Shown: positions 1-9,680, numbered from the stretch's first letter. The stretch: DNA of 64,000 nt from Neptunicoccus cionae (GCF_002860325.1 NZ_PKOJ01000004.1:248001-312000); one strand, 5' to 3'. Numbers and translations: made by a program. The notes: generated from the sequence alone by a model not told the origin.

Positions 1-1
1 G

Positions 2-583
2 CGGGCAGCAAAGCTGCCATTGCTGGTGCGTATCCCTGAAACCGGACACCATTGGGTTGCGACGGCACTGGATGCGGGGGCTGCGGGAATTATGGCCCCA
101 CAAGTACGCGACGCAGAAATGGCGCGTGCCTTGGTGGCTGCGACCCGCTTTGGTGCGCAAGGGCGCGGCTTTTCCCCTTCTACTGCAGGGGCGGACTATG
201 GCGCACGTGGTATCTCGGCCCATCTGAAACAGGTCGCACAGGAAACGGTCCTGATCTGCCAGATAGAGGATGAACCCTCCGTCGCACAGGCTGGCGACAT
301 TGCTGCCGTTAACGGTGTTGACGGGCTTCTGCTCGGGCCGGTTGATTTGACGGTTTCACTCGGCCTGACCGACCCGGCTGCCGCAGAAGTCGAAACACTC
401 TGTCAGGACACCATCACCGCGGCCGAGGCGACGGGAACCGCCGCGGGGCTGTTTCTGGGGAATCCGGCAGACAGCGGAAAATGGCAGAAAGCTGGGGCAA
501 ACCTGTTTGTTATCGGCAGCGATCAGGCATTTCTGATGGGGGCGGCGAGGACTGCGTTGAAACAATTCGGACACAATTCGTAA
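2..583 (+). CDS. HpcH/HpaI family aldolase, 5' truncated by window edge
   Basis: The reading frame is already open at base 2 and ends at 583, so the N-terminus lies outside the window. The visible part (about 193 residues) reads as the C-terminal portion of an HpcH/HpaI (citrate lyase beta-like) aldolase: the segments DAGAAGIMAPQV, CQIEDEPSV and GVDGLLLGPVDLTVSLG match the family's TIM-barrel core with its metal-binding Glu/Asp. Family members perform reversible class II aldol cleavage of 2-keto-3-deoxy acids to pyruvate and an aldehyde. The substrate cannot be read from the sequence. A thiolase follows 87 bp downstream on the same strand. Confidence 0.85.
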   Translation, partial: RAAKLPLLVRIPETGHHWVATALDAGAAGIMAPQVRDAEMARALVAATRFGAQGRGFSPSTAGADYGARGISAHLKQVAQETVLICQIEDEPSVAQAGDIAAVNGVDGLLLGPVDLTVSLGLTDPAAAEVETLCQDTITAAEATGTAAGLFLGNPADSGKWQKAGANLFVIGSDQAFLMGAARTALKQFGHNS

Positions 584-670
584 CCATGCGGCACAACGAA
601 AAAAGCGCCTCTTTTGCCCGTGACAGGGCTGGGTCAACTTGCCATAGTTCCGCCAAATGAGGAGAAAACC

Positions 671-1843
671 ATGACACATGACATTTGCATCGTTGGCAGT
701 GGCCATACCAAATTCGGCCGGCTGGACGAAAATCTCGAAGACATGATCGTAGCTGCGACCCGCGAAGCGATTGAAGAAGCGGGCGTTGATCCGGCGGATA
801 TCGACGCGCTGTTTCTGGGGCATTTCAACTCCGGCATGGTCAGTGACGGTTTTGCCTCGTCGCTGATTATGCAGGCCTATCCGGAGTTCCGCTTCAAACC
901 GGCCATGCGGGCTGAGAACGCCTGTGCCTCCGGCTCCGCAGCGATCCATGCTGGGATGAACGCAATCAGGGCGGGCAAGGCGAAAACCGTGCTGGTTGTC
1001 GGGGCTGAAAAGATGACCCACCGCCCGACAGCTGATATTACAACTGCATTGGCGGGTGCCGGATACCAGAACGACAGCACCGAAGCAGGGCTGAGCTTTC
1101 CACAGGTGTTTGCACTGGCGGCCAAAGCCTATGGCAAGCAGTATGACAGCCCGCTTGATGCGATGGCGCGGATTGCGTCCAAGAACCATATGAACGCAAT
1201 GGATAACCCGCTGGCGCAGATGCAAAAGCCTTTCACCTTTGAGGATTGCAGCCAGATCACCAATCGCAATCCGGAAATCGCCCCTCCCCTGCGCCTGACC
1301 GACTGTTCGCTGGTCACGGACGGGGCGGCGGCTGTGGTGCTGACCACCGGTGAAAATGCGGTGAATTTCCCCAAGGTGGCGGGTTTCCGTGCGGCGGCCC
1401 ATGTCAGCGATACGTTGCCCATGTCCTCCCGCGATTTCCTGAAATTCGAGGGTCCGGAGCGGGCGTTCCAGAATGCCTTTGCAGACTCCGGCACCACTGT
1501 GAAAGACATCGACTTTGCCGAAGTGCATGACTGTTTCACCATTGCAGAACTGCTCACCTACGAAGCGATGGGCCTGACAGAAAAGGGTCAGGGCGCACGG
1601 GCGCTGGAAGACGGCACGGTGTTCAAGGATGGCGCATTACCGGTAAACCTGTCCGGCGGGCTGAAGGCGAAGGGCCACCCTGTTGGCGCGACCGGCGTGT
1701 CCATGCACGCACTGGCCTTCCGTCAGGTGACAGGTCAGGCAGGTGGCATCCAGAAAGACGGGGCGAACCTTGGTTTGGTCTTTAACATGGGCGGTTCCGG
1801 CGTGGCCAACTACGTCTCTGTTCTGGAAACTGTAAAAGCGTGA
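671..1843 (+). CDS. thiolase family protein (acetyl-CoA acyltransferase, SCP2-type)
   Basis: 390-residue thiolase-fold protein. The nucleophilic cysteine is in AENACASGSA (about Cys85), a catalytic His is in the EVHDCF block, and the GGLKAKGHPVGATG block holds the C-terminal His. The short length and motif order resemble the SCP2/lipid-transfer thiolases more than biosynthetic PhaA. ATG 671 is chosen because GAGGAG lies 6-7 bp upstream; the frame is open further upstream to 614 without such a site. The acyl-CoA synthetase starts 4 bp after the stop, so the two are probably co-transcribed and act on the same acyl-CoA. Substrate unknown. Confidence 0.88.
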   Translation: MTHDICIVGSGHTKFGRLDENLEDMIVAATREAIEEAGVDPADIDALFLGHFNSGMVSDGFASSLIMQAYPEFRFKPAMRAENACASGSAAIHAGMNAIRAGKAKTVLVVGAEKMTHRPTADITTALAGAGYQNDSTEAGLSFPQVFALAAKAYGKQYDSPLDAMARIASKNHMNAMDNPLAQMQKPFTFEDCSQITNRNPEIAPPLRLTDCSLVTDGAAAVVLTTGENAVNFPKVAGFRAAAHVSDTLPMSSRDFLKFEGPERAFQNAFADSGTTVKDIDFAEVHDCFTIAELLTYEAMGLTEKGQGARALEDGTVFKDGALPVNLSGGLKAKGHPVGATGVSMHALAFRQVTGQAGGIQKDGANLGLVFNMGGSGVANYVSVLETVKA

Positions 1844-1847
1844 TAAA

Positions 1848-3347
1848 ATGAACCTCGCTCATTGGCTGCACCAGACTGCGCGGACCCGTCCTGCGCGCCC
1901 TGCAATCCAGACAGGCGAGGATCTTCACGCCACATACGAAGATTTTGCTGCGCAAAGCTGTGCCATCGGCCAGCACCTTGCGCAGCACTACAACATCAAA
2001 AAGGGCGACCGCGTTGCCCTTTTCACCCGAAACTGCGCCGAATATCTGGAAATTCTCTACGGAGTCCTGTGGATCGGCGCAGTGATTGTTCCGATCAATT
2101 ACAAACTCCACCCGCGAGAGGCCGCCTGGATTATCGACAACGCCCGCGCTTCGGTTGTTATTACCGAAACCGGCAATGTGTTTGGTGAAGATGCCTCCCT
2201 GCCCTGCCCCGAACTTGGCTTGACCGACTTCAATTCACTGCCCCGCGACGTCTATCAACCGCCCCGCCCCGTGGCGATGGATGATGTGGCGTGGCTGTTT
2301 TACACGTCCGGTACCACGGGGCGGCCCAAGGGGGTGATGATCACCCACAGGAATATCCACGCGATGGCAGGCAGTTATACGCTGGATGTAGACAGTGTCT
2401 CTCCCGATGACGTCTCGCTTTATGCGGCACCCATGTCCCACGGGGCGGGGCTTTATAACTTCCAGTTTGTGCGGGCCGGTGCGCGGCACCTGATCCCCCC
2501 GTCCCAAGGGTTTGATCCGGCGGAAATTGCCGCACTCGGCGGGCAGTTCGGCAATCTTGTGTTTTTTGCCGCCCCTACAATGATCAAGCGGCTGGTGGAA
2601 TACGCCAAGGCCGATGGCTATGACGGCAGCGGTATCCGGACGGTAATTTACGGCGGTGGTCCGATGTATCTGGCCGACATAAACGAGGCGCTGAGGGTGT
2701 TGGGACCAAAGTTCGTGCAGATTTACGGACAGGGCGAAAGCCCGATGACCATCACCGCCCTGCCCCGCGATCTGGTGGCAGACCGCGCGCACCCTGATGC
2801 CGAGTCGCGGCGCGTGTCGGTCGGTTTCGCCCAAACCTGCGTCACCCTGCGCGTGGTGGATGACGCAATGAACGATATGCCTTCGGGCGAAACGGGCGAG
2901 ATCATCGTGCAGGGCGACAGTGTAATGGCAGGGTATTGGGACAATCCGGAAGCGACCGGAAAAACCTTGCAGGACGGCTGGCTGAAAACGGGCGATATGG
3001 GACGGTTTGACGGAGATGGCTTTCTCACCCTGACAGACCGGTCCAAAGACGTCATCATTTCGGGAGGCAGCAACATTTACCCCCGCGAGGTAGAAGAAGT
3101 CCTGCTGACCCATCCCGATGTGTTCGAGGTCTCGGTCGTGGGGGCAACGGATGCCGAATGGGGAGAGATCGTGGTAGCATTTATTGTCTTTGAACAGGAC
3201 AGGGCTTGCGATACGGCGCAGCTCGACGACTGGTGCAGGTCGCAAATCGCGTCTTTCAAAAAGCCGAAGCGATACGAAATCCTGACTGCTTTACCAAAGA
3301 ACAGTTACGGAAAAGTGCTGAAAACAGAGCTGCGTCAGCGTCTTTAA
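1848..3347 (+). CDS. AMP-dependent acyl-CoA synthetase/ligase
   Basis: 499-residue member of the ANL (acyl-CoA synthetase) superfamily. The P-loop-like A3 motif YTSGTTGRPKG is at residues 152-162, the A5-type motif IYGQGES in the middle, the A7 motif GWLKTGDMG, and the A8 hinge plus A10 lysine region (PKNSYGKVLKTEL) at the C-terminus, so both sub-domains are complete. It should activate a carboxylic acid to its acyl-CoA through an acyl-adenylate. The gene begins 4 bp after the thiolase stop and likely feeds that enzyme. Chain length or aromatic specificity cannot be read from the sequence. Confidence 0.9.
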   Translation: MNLAHWLHQTARTRPARPAIQTGEDLHATYEDFAAQSCAIGQHLAQHYNIKKGDRVALFTRNCAEYLEILYGVLWIGAVIVPINYKLHPREAAWIIDNARASVVITETGNVFGEDASLPCPELGLTDFNSLPRDVYQPPRPVAMDDVAWLFYTSGTTGRPKGVMITHRNIHAMAGSYTLDVDSVSPDDVSLYAAPMSHGAGLYNFQFVRAGARHLIPPSQGFDPAEIAALGGQFGNLVFFAAPTMIKRLVEYAKADGYDGSGIRTVIYGGGPMYLADINEALRVLGPKFVQIYGQGESPMTITALPRDLVADRAHPDAESRRVSVGFAQTCVTLRVVDDAMNDMPSGETGEIIVQGDSVMAGYWDNPEATGKTLQDGWLKTGDMGRFDGDGFLTLTDRSKDVIISGGSNIYPREVEEVLLTHPDVFEVSVVGATDAEWGEIVVAFIVFEQDRACDTAQLDDWCRSQIASFKKPKRYEILTALPKNSYGKVLKTELRQRL

Positions 3348-3439
3348 CCTCTAGCGTAATCTGATCGCGAAAAGATGAGACCGCTTTCCCTTCGCATTTA
3401 GACCGTTCCGGCCTAAGTGTGGAGAAAGAAGGCGTAGAA

Positions 3440-4588
3440 ATGACCAGAAAAACTGACAGAGAACAAACCGTACTTGTGTTGCAGGGCGGCGGTGCGCTTG
3501 GTGCTTATCAGGCGGGCGCTGTAGAAGAACTGGACGCCCGCGGGCATCATCCCGACTGGGTGGCGGGCATCTCCATCGGTGCGATTAACGCAGCCCTCAT
3601 TGCGGGCAACCCGCCGGAGACCTGCGTTGATCAACTTCGGGCGTTCTGGACGCGGATCACCTCTAACACAGCATACCTGACACCCTTGAAATTCAACACT
3701 GCCCTGACCGTTTTCAATAACATCAGCGCAGCGGCCACCATGACAACAGGCGCTCCCGGTTTTTTCCAGCCCCGTGTCCCCCCTGCCCCGATGCGCCTGC
3801 CCGGACAGGAGGGCGCGGACAGCTATTACGATACCTCTGAACTGCGCGAAACCCTGCTGGAACTGGTAGATTTCGACCGGCTGAACAACGGTCCCACCCG
3901 ACTGAGCATCGGGGCGGTTAATGTGGCCACTGGAAACATGACCTGGTTTGACAGCGCACGGGAAACCATCCGCCCCGAACATATTATGGCCAGCGGTGCA
4001 CTCCCTCCGGGTTTTCCGGCAGTCGAAATTGACGGGCAATTCTACTGGGACGGCGGACTGGTTTCCAATACACCATTGAAATATGTACTGGACCATCCCG
4101 GCGACAGCAGCGAGATGTGCATCTTTCAGATTGACCTTTTTAACGCCAAAGGGCCGGTGCCCCAATCGGTCTGGGACATTGAATCCCGTGTTAAGGACAT
4201 CCGCTATTCCAGCCGCACGCGGTTTAACACCGAAATGATGAAACGCCTGCACCAGCAACGTGAAGCGGCTGAAAGACTGTTTAAAAAACTCCCAAAAGAG
4301 CTGCAAAATGATCCCGACGCCCGCGCACTGTTGTGCGAAGACGACGAACCGGATATCGCAATAGTGCACCTGATTTACAGGCAGGCCCAGTATGAGGGAG
4401 GCTCTAAAGATTACGAGTTTTCCCGCAATTCAATGCTGGACCGTTGGGCAGCAGGGCGCGAAGATGTGATGGAAACCCTGACCCATCCGGACTGGGAGAA
4501 CCGCCACAAGTCCGAAGGGCGGATCGGCATTTACGATCTTGCCGGAGACAGATGGAACAGACACAGGACCGCAAAGGAAGCGAAATGA
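3440..4588 (+). CDS. patatin-like phospholipase (DUF3734-type C-terminus)
   Basis: 382 residues. The oxyanion-hole motif [10 protein letters not shown] is at residues 15-24, the nucleophile elbow GISIG has Ser45, and the catalytic Asp is in the DGG motif (YWDGGL), so the Ser-Asp dyad is complete. The C-terminal half beyond the patatin core matches the DUF3734-type extension common in alphaproteobacterial patatins. ATG 3440 is chosen over an upstream in-frame GTG (3419) because GGAGAAAGAAGG precedes it. The gene overlaps bdhA by ATGA. Homologues often sit beside 3-hydroxybutyrate dehydrogenase, which suggests a role in lipid or polyhydroxybutyrate turnover; that is inference. Confidence 0.87.
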   Translation: MTRKTDREQTVLVLQGGGALGAYQAGAVEELDARGHHPDWVAGISIGAINAALIAGNPPETCVDQLRAFWTRITSNTAYLTPLKFNTALTVFNNISAAATMTTGAPGFFQPRVPPAPMRLPGQEGADSYYDTSELRETLLELVDFDRLNNGPTRLSIGAVNVATGNMTWFDSARETIRPEHIMASGALPPGFPAVEIDGQFYWDGGLVSNTPLKYVLDHPGDSSEMCIFQIDLFNAKGPVPQSVWDIESRVKDIRYSSRTRFNTEMMKRLHQQREAAERLFKKLPKELQNDPDARALLCEDDEPDIAIVHLIYRQAQYEGGSKDYEFSRNSMLDRWAAGREDVMETLTHPDWENRHKSEGRIGIYDLAGDRWNRHRTAKEAK

Positions 4589-5367
4589 ATTTGAAAGACA
4601 AAGTTTGCATTATCACCGGCTCTGCCAGAGGCATCGGGGAATCTATTGCGCGGCGTTATATGGAGGACGGCGCGAAAGTGGTCATTGCGGATCTTGACCT
4701 TGATGCGGCCAAAGAGACAGCGGCACGGTTAACCGACGAATTCCCCGGAACGGCCATGGGTGTTGCAATGGATGTGACCGATGAAGACGCCGTCAATGCA
4801 GGTGTGGCCGAGGTGATCGACGCTTGGGGACAGATCGATGTTCTTGTATCAAACGCCGGTGTTCAGATCGTCCATCGGGTCGAAGATTTCCCCTATTCCG
4901 CCTGGAAGAAAATGCTGGCGATTCATCTGGATGGCGCGTTCCTGACCACCAAAGCCTGCCTGCCCCATATGTATAAGGCCGGGTCCGGCTCGGTTATTTT
5001 GATGGGGTCGGTGCATTCCAAAGAAGCCTCTCCCCTGAAATCCGCTTATGTTACGGCAAAGCACGGTTTGCTGGGCCTGTCCCGCGTTATCGCCAAAGAA
5101 GGGGCGGCCCATGGTGTGCGCTCCAATGTGATCTGTCCGGGCTTTGTGAAGACACCGCTGGTGGAAAAACAGATCCCCGAACAGGCCAAAGAGTTGGGCA
5201 TCTCCGAAGAGGAAGTGGTCAAGACCGTGATGCTCGGCAAGACTGTGGATCAGGAGTTCACGACCGTGGAAGACGTGGCCGAGGTCGCGCATATGTTCGC
5301 CGCCTTCCCGACCAATGCCCTGACCGGACAGTCACTGGTCGTCAGCCACGGCTGGTTTATGGAGTAG
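4585..5367 (+). CDS. bdhA: D-3-hydroxybutyrate dehydrogenase (SDR)
   Basis: 260-residue short-chain dehydrogenase. The NAD-binding motif TGSARGIG is at residues 11-18, NAG is near 90, and the catalytic triad is Ser142, Tyr155, Lys159 (YVTAK). Length and the blocks [13 protein letters not shown] and [13 protein letters not shown] match bacterial 3-hydroxybutyrate dehydrogenase, which oxidises 3-hydroxybutyrate to acetoacetate with NAD+. The start overlaps the patatin stop (ATGA), indicating translational coupling. The 3' end overlaps the convergent kinase gene by 11 bp. With the thiolase and acyl-CoA synthetase upstream it forms a ketone-body/short acyl-CoA module. Confidence 0.9.
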   Translation: MNLKDKVCIITGSARGIGESIARRYMEDGAKVVIADLDLDAAKETAARLTDEFPGTAMGVAMDVTDEDAVNAGVAEVIDAWGQIDVLVSNAGVQIVHRVEDFPYSAWKKMLAIHLDGAFLTTKACLPHMYKAGSGSVILMGSVHSKEASPLKSAYVTAKHGLLGLSRVIAKEGAAHGVRSNVICPGFVKTPLVEKQIPEQAKELGISEEEVVKTVMLGKTVDQEFTTVEDVAEVAHMFAAFPTNALTGQSLVVSHGWFME

Positions 5368-6736
5368 GCGCTGGTGCCGGCGGAAACCGCAGGCTAACCC
5401 GCAAACCGGGCTCGTTTGACTCCAGTGTCAGGCGGGCCTCGTGCAAATCGGCAATGACTGAAACAAGGCTAAGGCCAAGTCCGCTGCCCGAAGTCGTGCG
5501 GCTTTGCTCCAGCCGGTAAAGGCGCCGTAGTACGTTGTCCCGCTCCTGTTCGGGAATGCCCGGCCCCTTATCCGCAACAGTCAGAACAACATTCGCGCCG
5601 GACCGGTCCAGCCGCACATCTATTGGTGTTCCTTCGGGCGTGTGGCGCAGGGCATTTTCAATAAGATTGGCGAGCACCTGTCCCAGCAGCGCTTTGTCGC
5701 CCATTACCGTAAGTCCCGTTCCCTCGGGTGCAGTCACCGTCAGGCTGTGGCCCGTTTCCTCGGCAGAGGGTTCGTAAACTTCTACGAAAGTGCCAGCCAG
5801 TTTTGCCAGATCAACCGGCACGAAGCGGGATTTCGGACTGCCGCCTTCGATCTGTGCGATTTGGAGCAAAGACTGGAAAGTTGCTACGATCCCTTCGGTT
5901 TCCTGTCCGGCGCGGTGCATCAAATCCTCCAGCTCCGGCGGGAGATCCGGCATTTCGCGCGCTTGGTTCAGCATCACAGCAACCCGCTGGATCGGTGTCT
6001 TCAAATCATGGGCAATATCGGCCGAGACCTGTTTGAGCGCCGCCACCGAAGATTGCTGCGCCTGTCCCATCCGGTCCACATGGGTCGCAATGAACGACAG
6101 GTCATCCCTGCGCCCTGACAATTTTGGCACCCGCGCCCCAAGATCGCCGCCCGCCATCTTGTCCAGTGTGTCCCCGATTGCCCTGATCCGCCGCGCCGTG
6201 CGCCGTGCCAGAACCAGACCTGCAGTCATACCGATAGCGGTGGTGGGCAGCACGCTGAGCAGCAGGATCTTTATGAAAAAGTCGCTCAGATTGTCGATCT
6301 GCGCCCGACTGATGGCAATGGTCAGCCGCCCCCCGTAAAGCGGGCGGCTGACCGCCAGATAGGTTAGTTGAGACAGGTCATCGTCTTTGGAAATCGACAG
6401 CACGCGAAACCCGTCTTCGGTCAGGGCGATATAGCCGTTGCCATAATGCCGCCCGTCCGGTGCGGTGTAGCTGAGGATACGACGGTCGGAGCGTGTAACA
6501 GCGGCCTCGGCCTTGACCAATGCGGCCACGGCCCCGGCGGTCGGGGCGGCTTGGAAGCCGGCGAACTCTTGTGTCAGATCGGACCGCATAGCCTGCTGCA
6601 TGGAATCGCGGATCACCAGAAAGGCCGCCCCGAGACTGATCAGGCTGACCAACGCGAAAAGGGCAATCAACCCCACCGTCAGACGCAAGGGCGTGGATTG
6701 TAGCAGGTTGATCCGTCTGGGCGTGCGCTCTGCCAT
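5357..6736 (-). CDS. two-component sensor histidine kinase
   Basis: About 459 residues. Order: N-terminal membrane segment (about 19-43), a periplasmic stretch of roughly 100 residues, a second membrane segment (about 157-178), a HAMP domain, a HisKA helix with phospho-acceptor His244 in DIAHDLKTP, and a HATPase domain with an N-box (NLIENALRH), G1 box (DKGPGIP) and G2 box (GSGLGLSL). ATG 6736 is taken; an in-frame TTG at 6739 is the alternative. It lies 3 bp after the response regulator stop, so the pair is one operon. The degP-like gene is divergent from the pair, which suggests envelope stress as the signal (inference). Confidence 0.92.
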   Translation of the reverse strand: MAERTPRRINLLQSTPLRLTVGLIALFALVSLISLGAAFLVIRDSMQQAMRSDLTQEFAGFQAAPTAGAVAALVKAEAAVTRSDRRILSYTAPDGRHYGNGYIALTEDGFRVLSISKDDDLSQLTYLAVSRPLYGGRLTIAISRAQIDNLSDFFIKILLLSVLPTTAIGMTAGLVLARRTARRIRAIGDTLDKMAGGDLGARVPKLSGRRDDLSFIATHVDRMGQAQQSSVAALKQVSADIAHDLKTPIQRVAVMLNQAREMPDLPPELEDLMHRAGQETEGIVATFQSLLQIAQIEGGSPKSRFVPVDLAKLAGTFVEVYEPSAEETGHSLTVTAPEGTGLTVMGDKALLGQVLANLIENALRHTPEGTPIDVRLDRSGANVVLTVADKGPGIPEQERDNVLRRLYRLEQSRTTSGSGLGLSLVSVIADLHEARLTLESNEPGLRVSLRFPPAPAPTP

Positions 6737-6739
6737 CAA

Positions 6740-7414
6740 TCAGGATGCCTCTATCCGGTAGCCCGCACCGCGCACTGTTTTAATCAGTTCCGTATCAAAG
6801 GGTTTGTCCACTTTTGCCCGCAAGCGACTAATATGGGTTTCTACAACATTTGTCTGGGGATCAAAACTGATGTCCCAGACCGCCTCTAGCAGCATCGTAC
6901 GTGTCTGCACGCGGTTCTTGCGCCGCAACAGATGTTCCAGCAAGGCAAATTCGCGCGGCAAAAGATCAATCTCTACGTCGCCCCGTGTGACCTTACGCCG
7001 GATCAGATCCATCGTCAGATCCCCTGCATGCAACGTATTTTCCATTTCAGCCATTTTCGGCCGCCGCGCAAGGGCCGCGACCCGTGCTGACAATTCGCCG
7101 AACGCAAAAGGTTTGATTAGATAGTCATCCGCCCCCGCGTTCAGCCCGTCGATCCGGTCATCCACCCCGCCAAGCGAGGTCAGAAATAACACCGGCGTCA
7201 GGTTCTTCGCCCCTCGGAGGGTTTTAACAATCGACAATCCGTCGAGATCGGGCAGCATCCGGTCAATAACAAGGATATCATAATCCGAAGTGCTCGCGCG
7301 GATTAACCCGTCCCGCCCGTTTTCGATCAGATCAACCGTATGGCCCTCTTCACGCAGACCGTGGGCGACATAATCGCCCGTTGTCTTATCATCTTCGATC
7401 ACAAGAATTTTCAT
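6740..7414 (-). CDS. OmpR/PhoB-family response regulator
   Basis: 224 residues. N-terminal receiver domain with the acidic pair EDD at 7-9, phospho-acceptor Asp51 (LVIDRMLPDLDG), and the conserved Lys in DDYLIKPF. The C-terminal winged-helix DNA-binding domain ends in the typical KTVRGAGYRIE block. AAGG lies upstream of the ATG. First gene of a two-gene operon with the kinase. The 178-bp space to the divergent degP-like protease is the likely site of autoregulation and of protease control. Confidence 0.93.
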   Translation of the reverse strand: MKILVIEDDKTTGDYVAHGLREEGHTVDLIENGRDGLIRASTSDYDILVIDRMLPDLDGLSIVKTLRGAKNLTPVLFLTSLGGVDDRIDGLNAGADDYLIKPFAFGELSARVAALARRPKMAEMENTLHAGDLTMDLIRRKVTRGDVEIDLLPREFALLEHLLRRKNRVQTRTMLLEAVWDISFDPQTNVVETHISRLRAKVDKPFDTELIKTVRGAGYRIEAS

Positions 7415-7592
7415 CCGGCCTTCCTGAATTATCCACGCCCGATGGGATGCGGTCCTGCTGCTCTACACCAGAAAAGTCTAGTGCAGCGAGTTCATCTGCA
7501 AAGATTACAAATTTGTATAGCTGCTGCAAAGTCATCCTTAATTGCATGCCCCATCTCCTTGAAACAGGAACAAGACTACGGAGTAGCACCAC

Positions 7593-8702
7593 ATGACATC
7601 GACTATTATTTCCAAACCCCGCAAAACCCTGACTGCCGCGCTTATGGCTGCAACAATCGCCACAGGCGGTGCGATTTCTCTCTCGCCGTCAACAGCGCTC
7701 GCCGTTCCCGCTGGCGGTTACGCCGATCTGGTAGAAACCGTTACCCCCAGCGTGGTCTTTATCGAAGTTACGCAAAAGGCTCTGCCGGTTTCTGCAGAAA
7801 GCAAGCTGCTGCAACAATTCCAGAACCGTTACGGGCTTCAAGTGCCTGTGCCACCCCAAGCAGCCCCAAGAACCGGGCTCGGCTCCGGCTTTATCATCAG
7901 CGCTGACGGCGACATTGTGACCAATCACCATGTTGTGGCGGACGCAGATGAAGTTAAGGTAAAAATGGCCGACGGGCGCAGCTTTACGGCGACTGTAGTG
8001 GGCAGTGACTCGCTTACAGATATTGCCCTCCTTCGGATTGAAACAGACGAAGAATTGCCGGTCGTCAAATTCGGCAGCTCTGAAGAGATCCGTGTTGGCG
8101 ACGAAGCCATTGCGATTGGCAATCCTTTCGGCTTGGGCGGCACAGTAACCACTGGTATTATTTCTGCTAAATCCCGAGACATCAAATCCGGCCCCTTTGA
8201 CAATTACATCCAGACAGACGCTGCCATTAACCGCGGCAATTCCGGTGGACCGTTGTTCAACGCCGATGGTGAAGTCATCGGGGTGAACACCGCAATCTTC
8301 TCTCCGGATGGTGGATCGGTTGGCATTGGCTTTGCCGTTCCGGCAGACATGGTCAAAACGATCGTGGCCGATCTGTCCGCAGATGGCACCATTGATCGCG
8401 GCTGGCTGGGTGTCCAAATACGTCCGATGAGCGACGAAGTCGCCGCAGTTCTGGGCTATGACGCTCCGAAAGGGGCCGTCATCGAGGCGGTTCAGGCTGA
8501 CAGCCCTGCAGATAAGGCCGGTTTCAAAGCAGGTGACATCGTTATGTCCTTCGCCGGAACCGAAATTGAAACGCTTCGGGATCTACCCCGCGCTGTGGCC
8601 GGTGCCGAACCGGAAAGCAAACAGACCGTTACCGTTCTGCGTAAAGGGCGTGAACTGGAACTGGAAGTAACGCTCGGGCATCTGCCAAAACAGGACGCCT
8701 GA
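7593..8702 (+). CDS. DegP/HtrA-type periplasmic serine protease, single PDZ
   Basis: 369 residues. A signal peptide (hydrophobic run about 15-36, cleavage near ALA-V) exports it to the periplasm. The trypsin-like triad is His113 (NHHVV), Asp143 (TDIALL) and Ser217 (GNSGGP). Only one PDZ domain follows (about 275-360), so the protein is shorter than DegP/DegQ with two PDZs and closer to DegS-like or short HtrA forms, but without a retained N-terminal anchor that I can be sure of. GGAG precedes the ATG. Divergent from the two-component pair; terminator-like hairpins follow the stop. Likely role: degradation or refolding of damaged envelope proteins. Confidence 0.9.
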   Translation: MTSTIISKPRKTLTAALMAATIATGGAISLSPSTALAVPAGGYADLVETVTPSVVFIEVTQKALPVSAESKLLQQFQNRYGLQVPVPPQAAPRTGLGSGFIISADGDIVTNHHVVADADEVKVKMADGRSFTATVVGSDSLTDIALLRIETDEELPVVKFGSSEEIRVGDEAIAIGNPFGLGGTVTTGIISAKSRDIKSGPFDNYIQTDAAINRGNSGGPLFNADGEVIGVNTAIFSPDGGSVGIGFAVPADMVKTIVADLSADGTIDRGWLGVQIRPMSDEVAAVLGYDAPKGAVIEAVQADSPADKAGFKAGDIVMSFAGTEIETLRDLPRAVAGAEPESKQTVTVLRKGRELELEVTLGHLPKQDA

Positions 8703-8717
8703 AAATAACCCCGTATT

Positions 8718-8744
8718 CGGAAGGGTCGACAGTCAGCCCTTCCG
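8718..8744 (+). terminator. hairpin downstream of the degP-like gene
   Basis: 8-bp perfect inverted repeat CGGAAGGG/CCCTTCCG with an 11-nt loop, starting 15 bp after the protease stop. There is no T-tract behind it, so it is more likely an mRNA-stabilising hairpin or a rho-assisted stop than a classical intrinsic terminator. Confidence 0.45.
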
Positions 8745-8797
8745 GATAAATGTCTTCCCGGATCAGGCTTCCCCGAAAAGCCGGTCTGTGGAAGCTC

Positions 8798-8830
8798 CCA
8801 CCGGTGTAGCAATGCGCCGGTGGATTTTTA
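8798..8830 (+). terminator. probable intrinsic terminator of the degP-like gene
   Basis: 7-bp GC-rich inverted repeat CCACCGG/CCGGTGG with a 12-nt loop, followed by ATTTTTA. It is the second hairpin after the protease gene and has the stem-plus-T layout of an intrinsic terminator. Confidence 0.5.
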
Positions 8831-8892
8831 CATTTATTCTGACACTTGGACAAATGCTATTACGAATGTCACAGCTGAATAGAAACAACGAA

Positions 8893-8927
8893 CGGCGCTT
8901 TACATTGCTTTCCTAAAGGAAAAGCGC
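8893..8927. terminator. hairpin between degP-like gene and rep, possibly bidirectional
   Basis: Inverted repeat GGCGCTTT/AAAGCGCC; the inner part TTTCC TAA AGGAA can extend or compete with the stem. It lies 20 bp downstream of the rep stop on the - strand and may insulate the replication module from the protease gene. Neither flank has a strong T-tract. Confidence 0.4.
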
Positions 8928-8946
8928 CCCAGCTTGAAGCCTTCTT

Positions 8947-9648
8947 TCAAACTGTAATTCGGATCTCGTCCAGAATACCAAACTCCTGTTCCAATGCATG
9001 ATGCAGCTCATCGAAAAGATGGGTTTGTATGTAATTGGCAACAAACCTGCTGGGCGCAAGAATTTCAGCTTTCCGATCTTTGCATACTTTCAAACTCAGA
9101 CGGGAGTACCAGTTATTATGGATCGCCTCGTCTTTGCTTCGGAGAGCCTGTTGGACAGCCCGCCATGTTCCGGATCGTGTTTCCTTAGGTTCAGGTTCAC
9201 TTGAAGGAAGAGAAGCCGCAGCGAAATCGACTTTAACCACATTTTCAACGCGCTGTGGGAAATAGCCAGCCATACGCTCCGCAAAGTCCGGCCCTATGGT
9301 ATCCCATTGGTCGGCGGACAGTTTGGCAATAGCAGCGAGGTTCAGCACATAGGCGCCCACCCTGCCCCGCACGCCCTGCCGTTTGCAGGTCAGGATCTGG
9401 CTGTCGAGCAGCCGCTTTATTTCCCGCTTTACTGTGCGTTCGTTCACAGCCCACATACGGGCCATGTCCCGCTGACCAACTGAAAGTTCGTTCGCACGCC
9501 AGTTATACCGTGCTGTGACCAAAGCAGTCAGTCTGAGAACTGTCATCTGCTGGGTTGTCGTGCCGTTCAACCCGATTAGGGTCAATGCTGTGAGAATGTC
9601 ATACTTTAGCGCCCCGGCCTCGGGGCCGGTTAGTCGCTTGGGTTCCAT
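8947..9648 (-). CDS. DnaA-like plasmid replication initiator (wHTH plus C-terminal DnaA domain I-like module)
   Basis: 233 residues. Residues about 50-100 look like a winged helix (RDMARMWAVNERTVKREI, then a basic wing). Residues about 161-233 read like the N-terminal domain of chromosomal DnaA: a Trp-led helix, NNWYSRL, then ILAPSRFVANYIQ and a final EIRITV strand. The AAA+ and box-binding domains of DnaA are absent. Known context: one of the Rhodobacterales plasmid types uses a 'DnaA-like' replicase next to parAB; this gene is divergent from parA-parB over 395 bp, which fits. Inference: the winged helix binds the origin and the DnaA-like domain recruits helicase. This marks the window as extrachromosomal or derived from such a replicon. 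Confidence 0.78.
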   Translation of the reverse strand: MEPKRLTGPEAGALKYDILTALTLIGLNGTTTQQMTVLRLTALVTARYNWRANELSVGQRDMARMWAVNERTVKREIKRLLDSQILTCKRQGVRGRVGAYVLNLAAIAKLSADQWDTIGPDFAERMAGYFPQRVENVVKVDFAAASLPSSEPEPKETRSGTWRAVQQALRSKDEAIHNNWYSRLSLKVCKDRKAEILAPSRFVANYIQTHLFDELHHALEQEFGILDEIRITV

Positions 9649-9680
9649 AGTTTGCCTGTCATACTGCTGCCTCTGATGCG

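Noticed and set aside
356-1528. Long - strand open frame (390 codons) opposite the thiolase
   Set aside because: It runs antisense through a clear thiolase gene, has no recognisable domain and has a composition typical of reverse-complement shadows.
7429-7437. TTATCCACG, one mismatch from a DnaA box
   Set aside because: Single isolated match between regulatory genes, far from the rep module; expected by chance.
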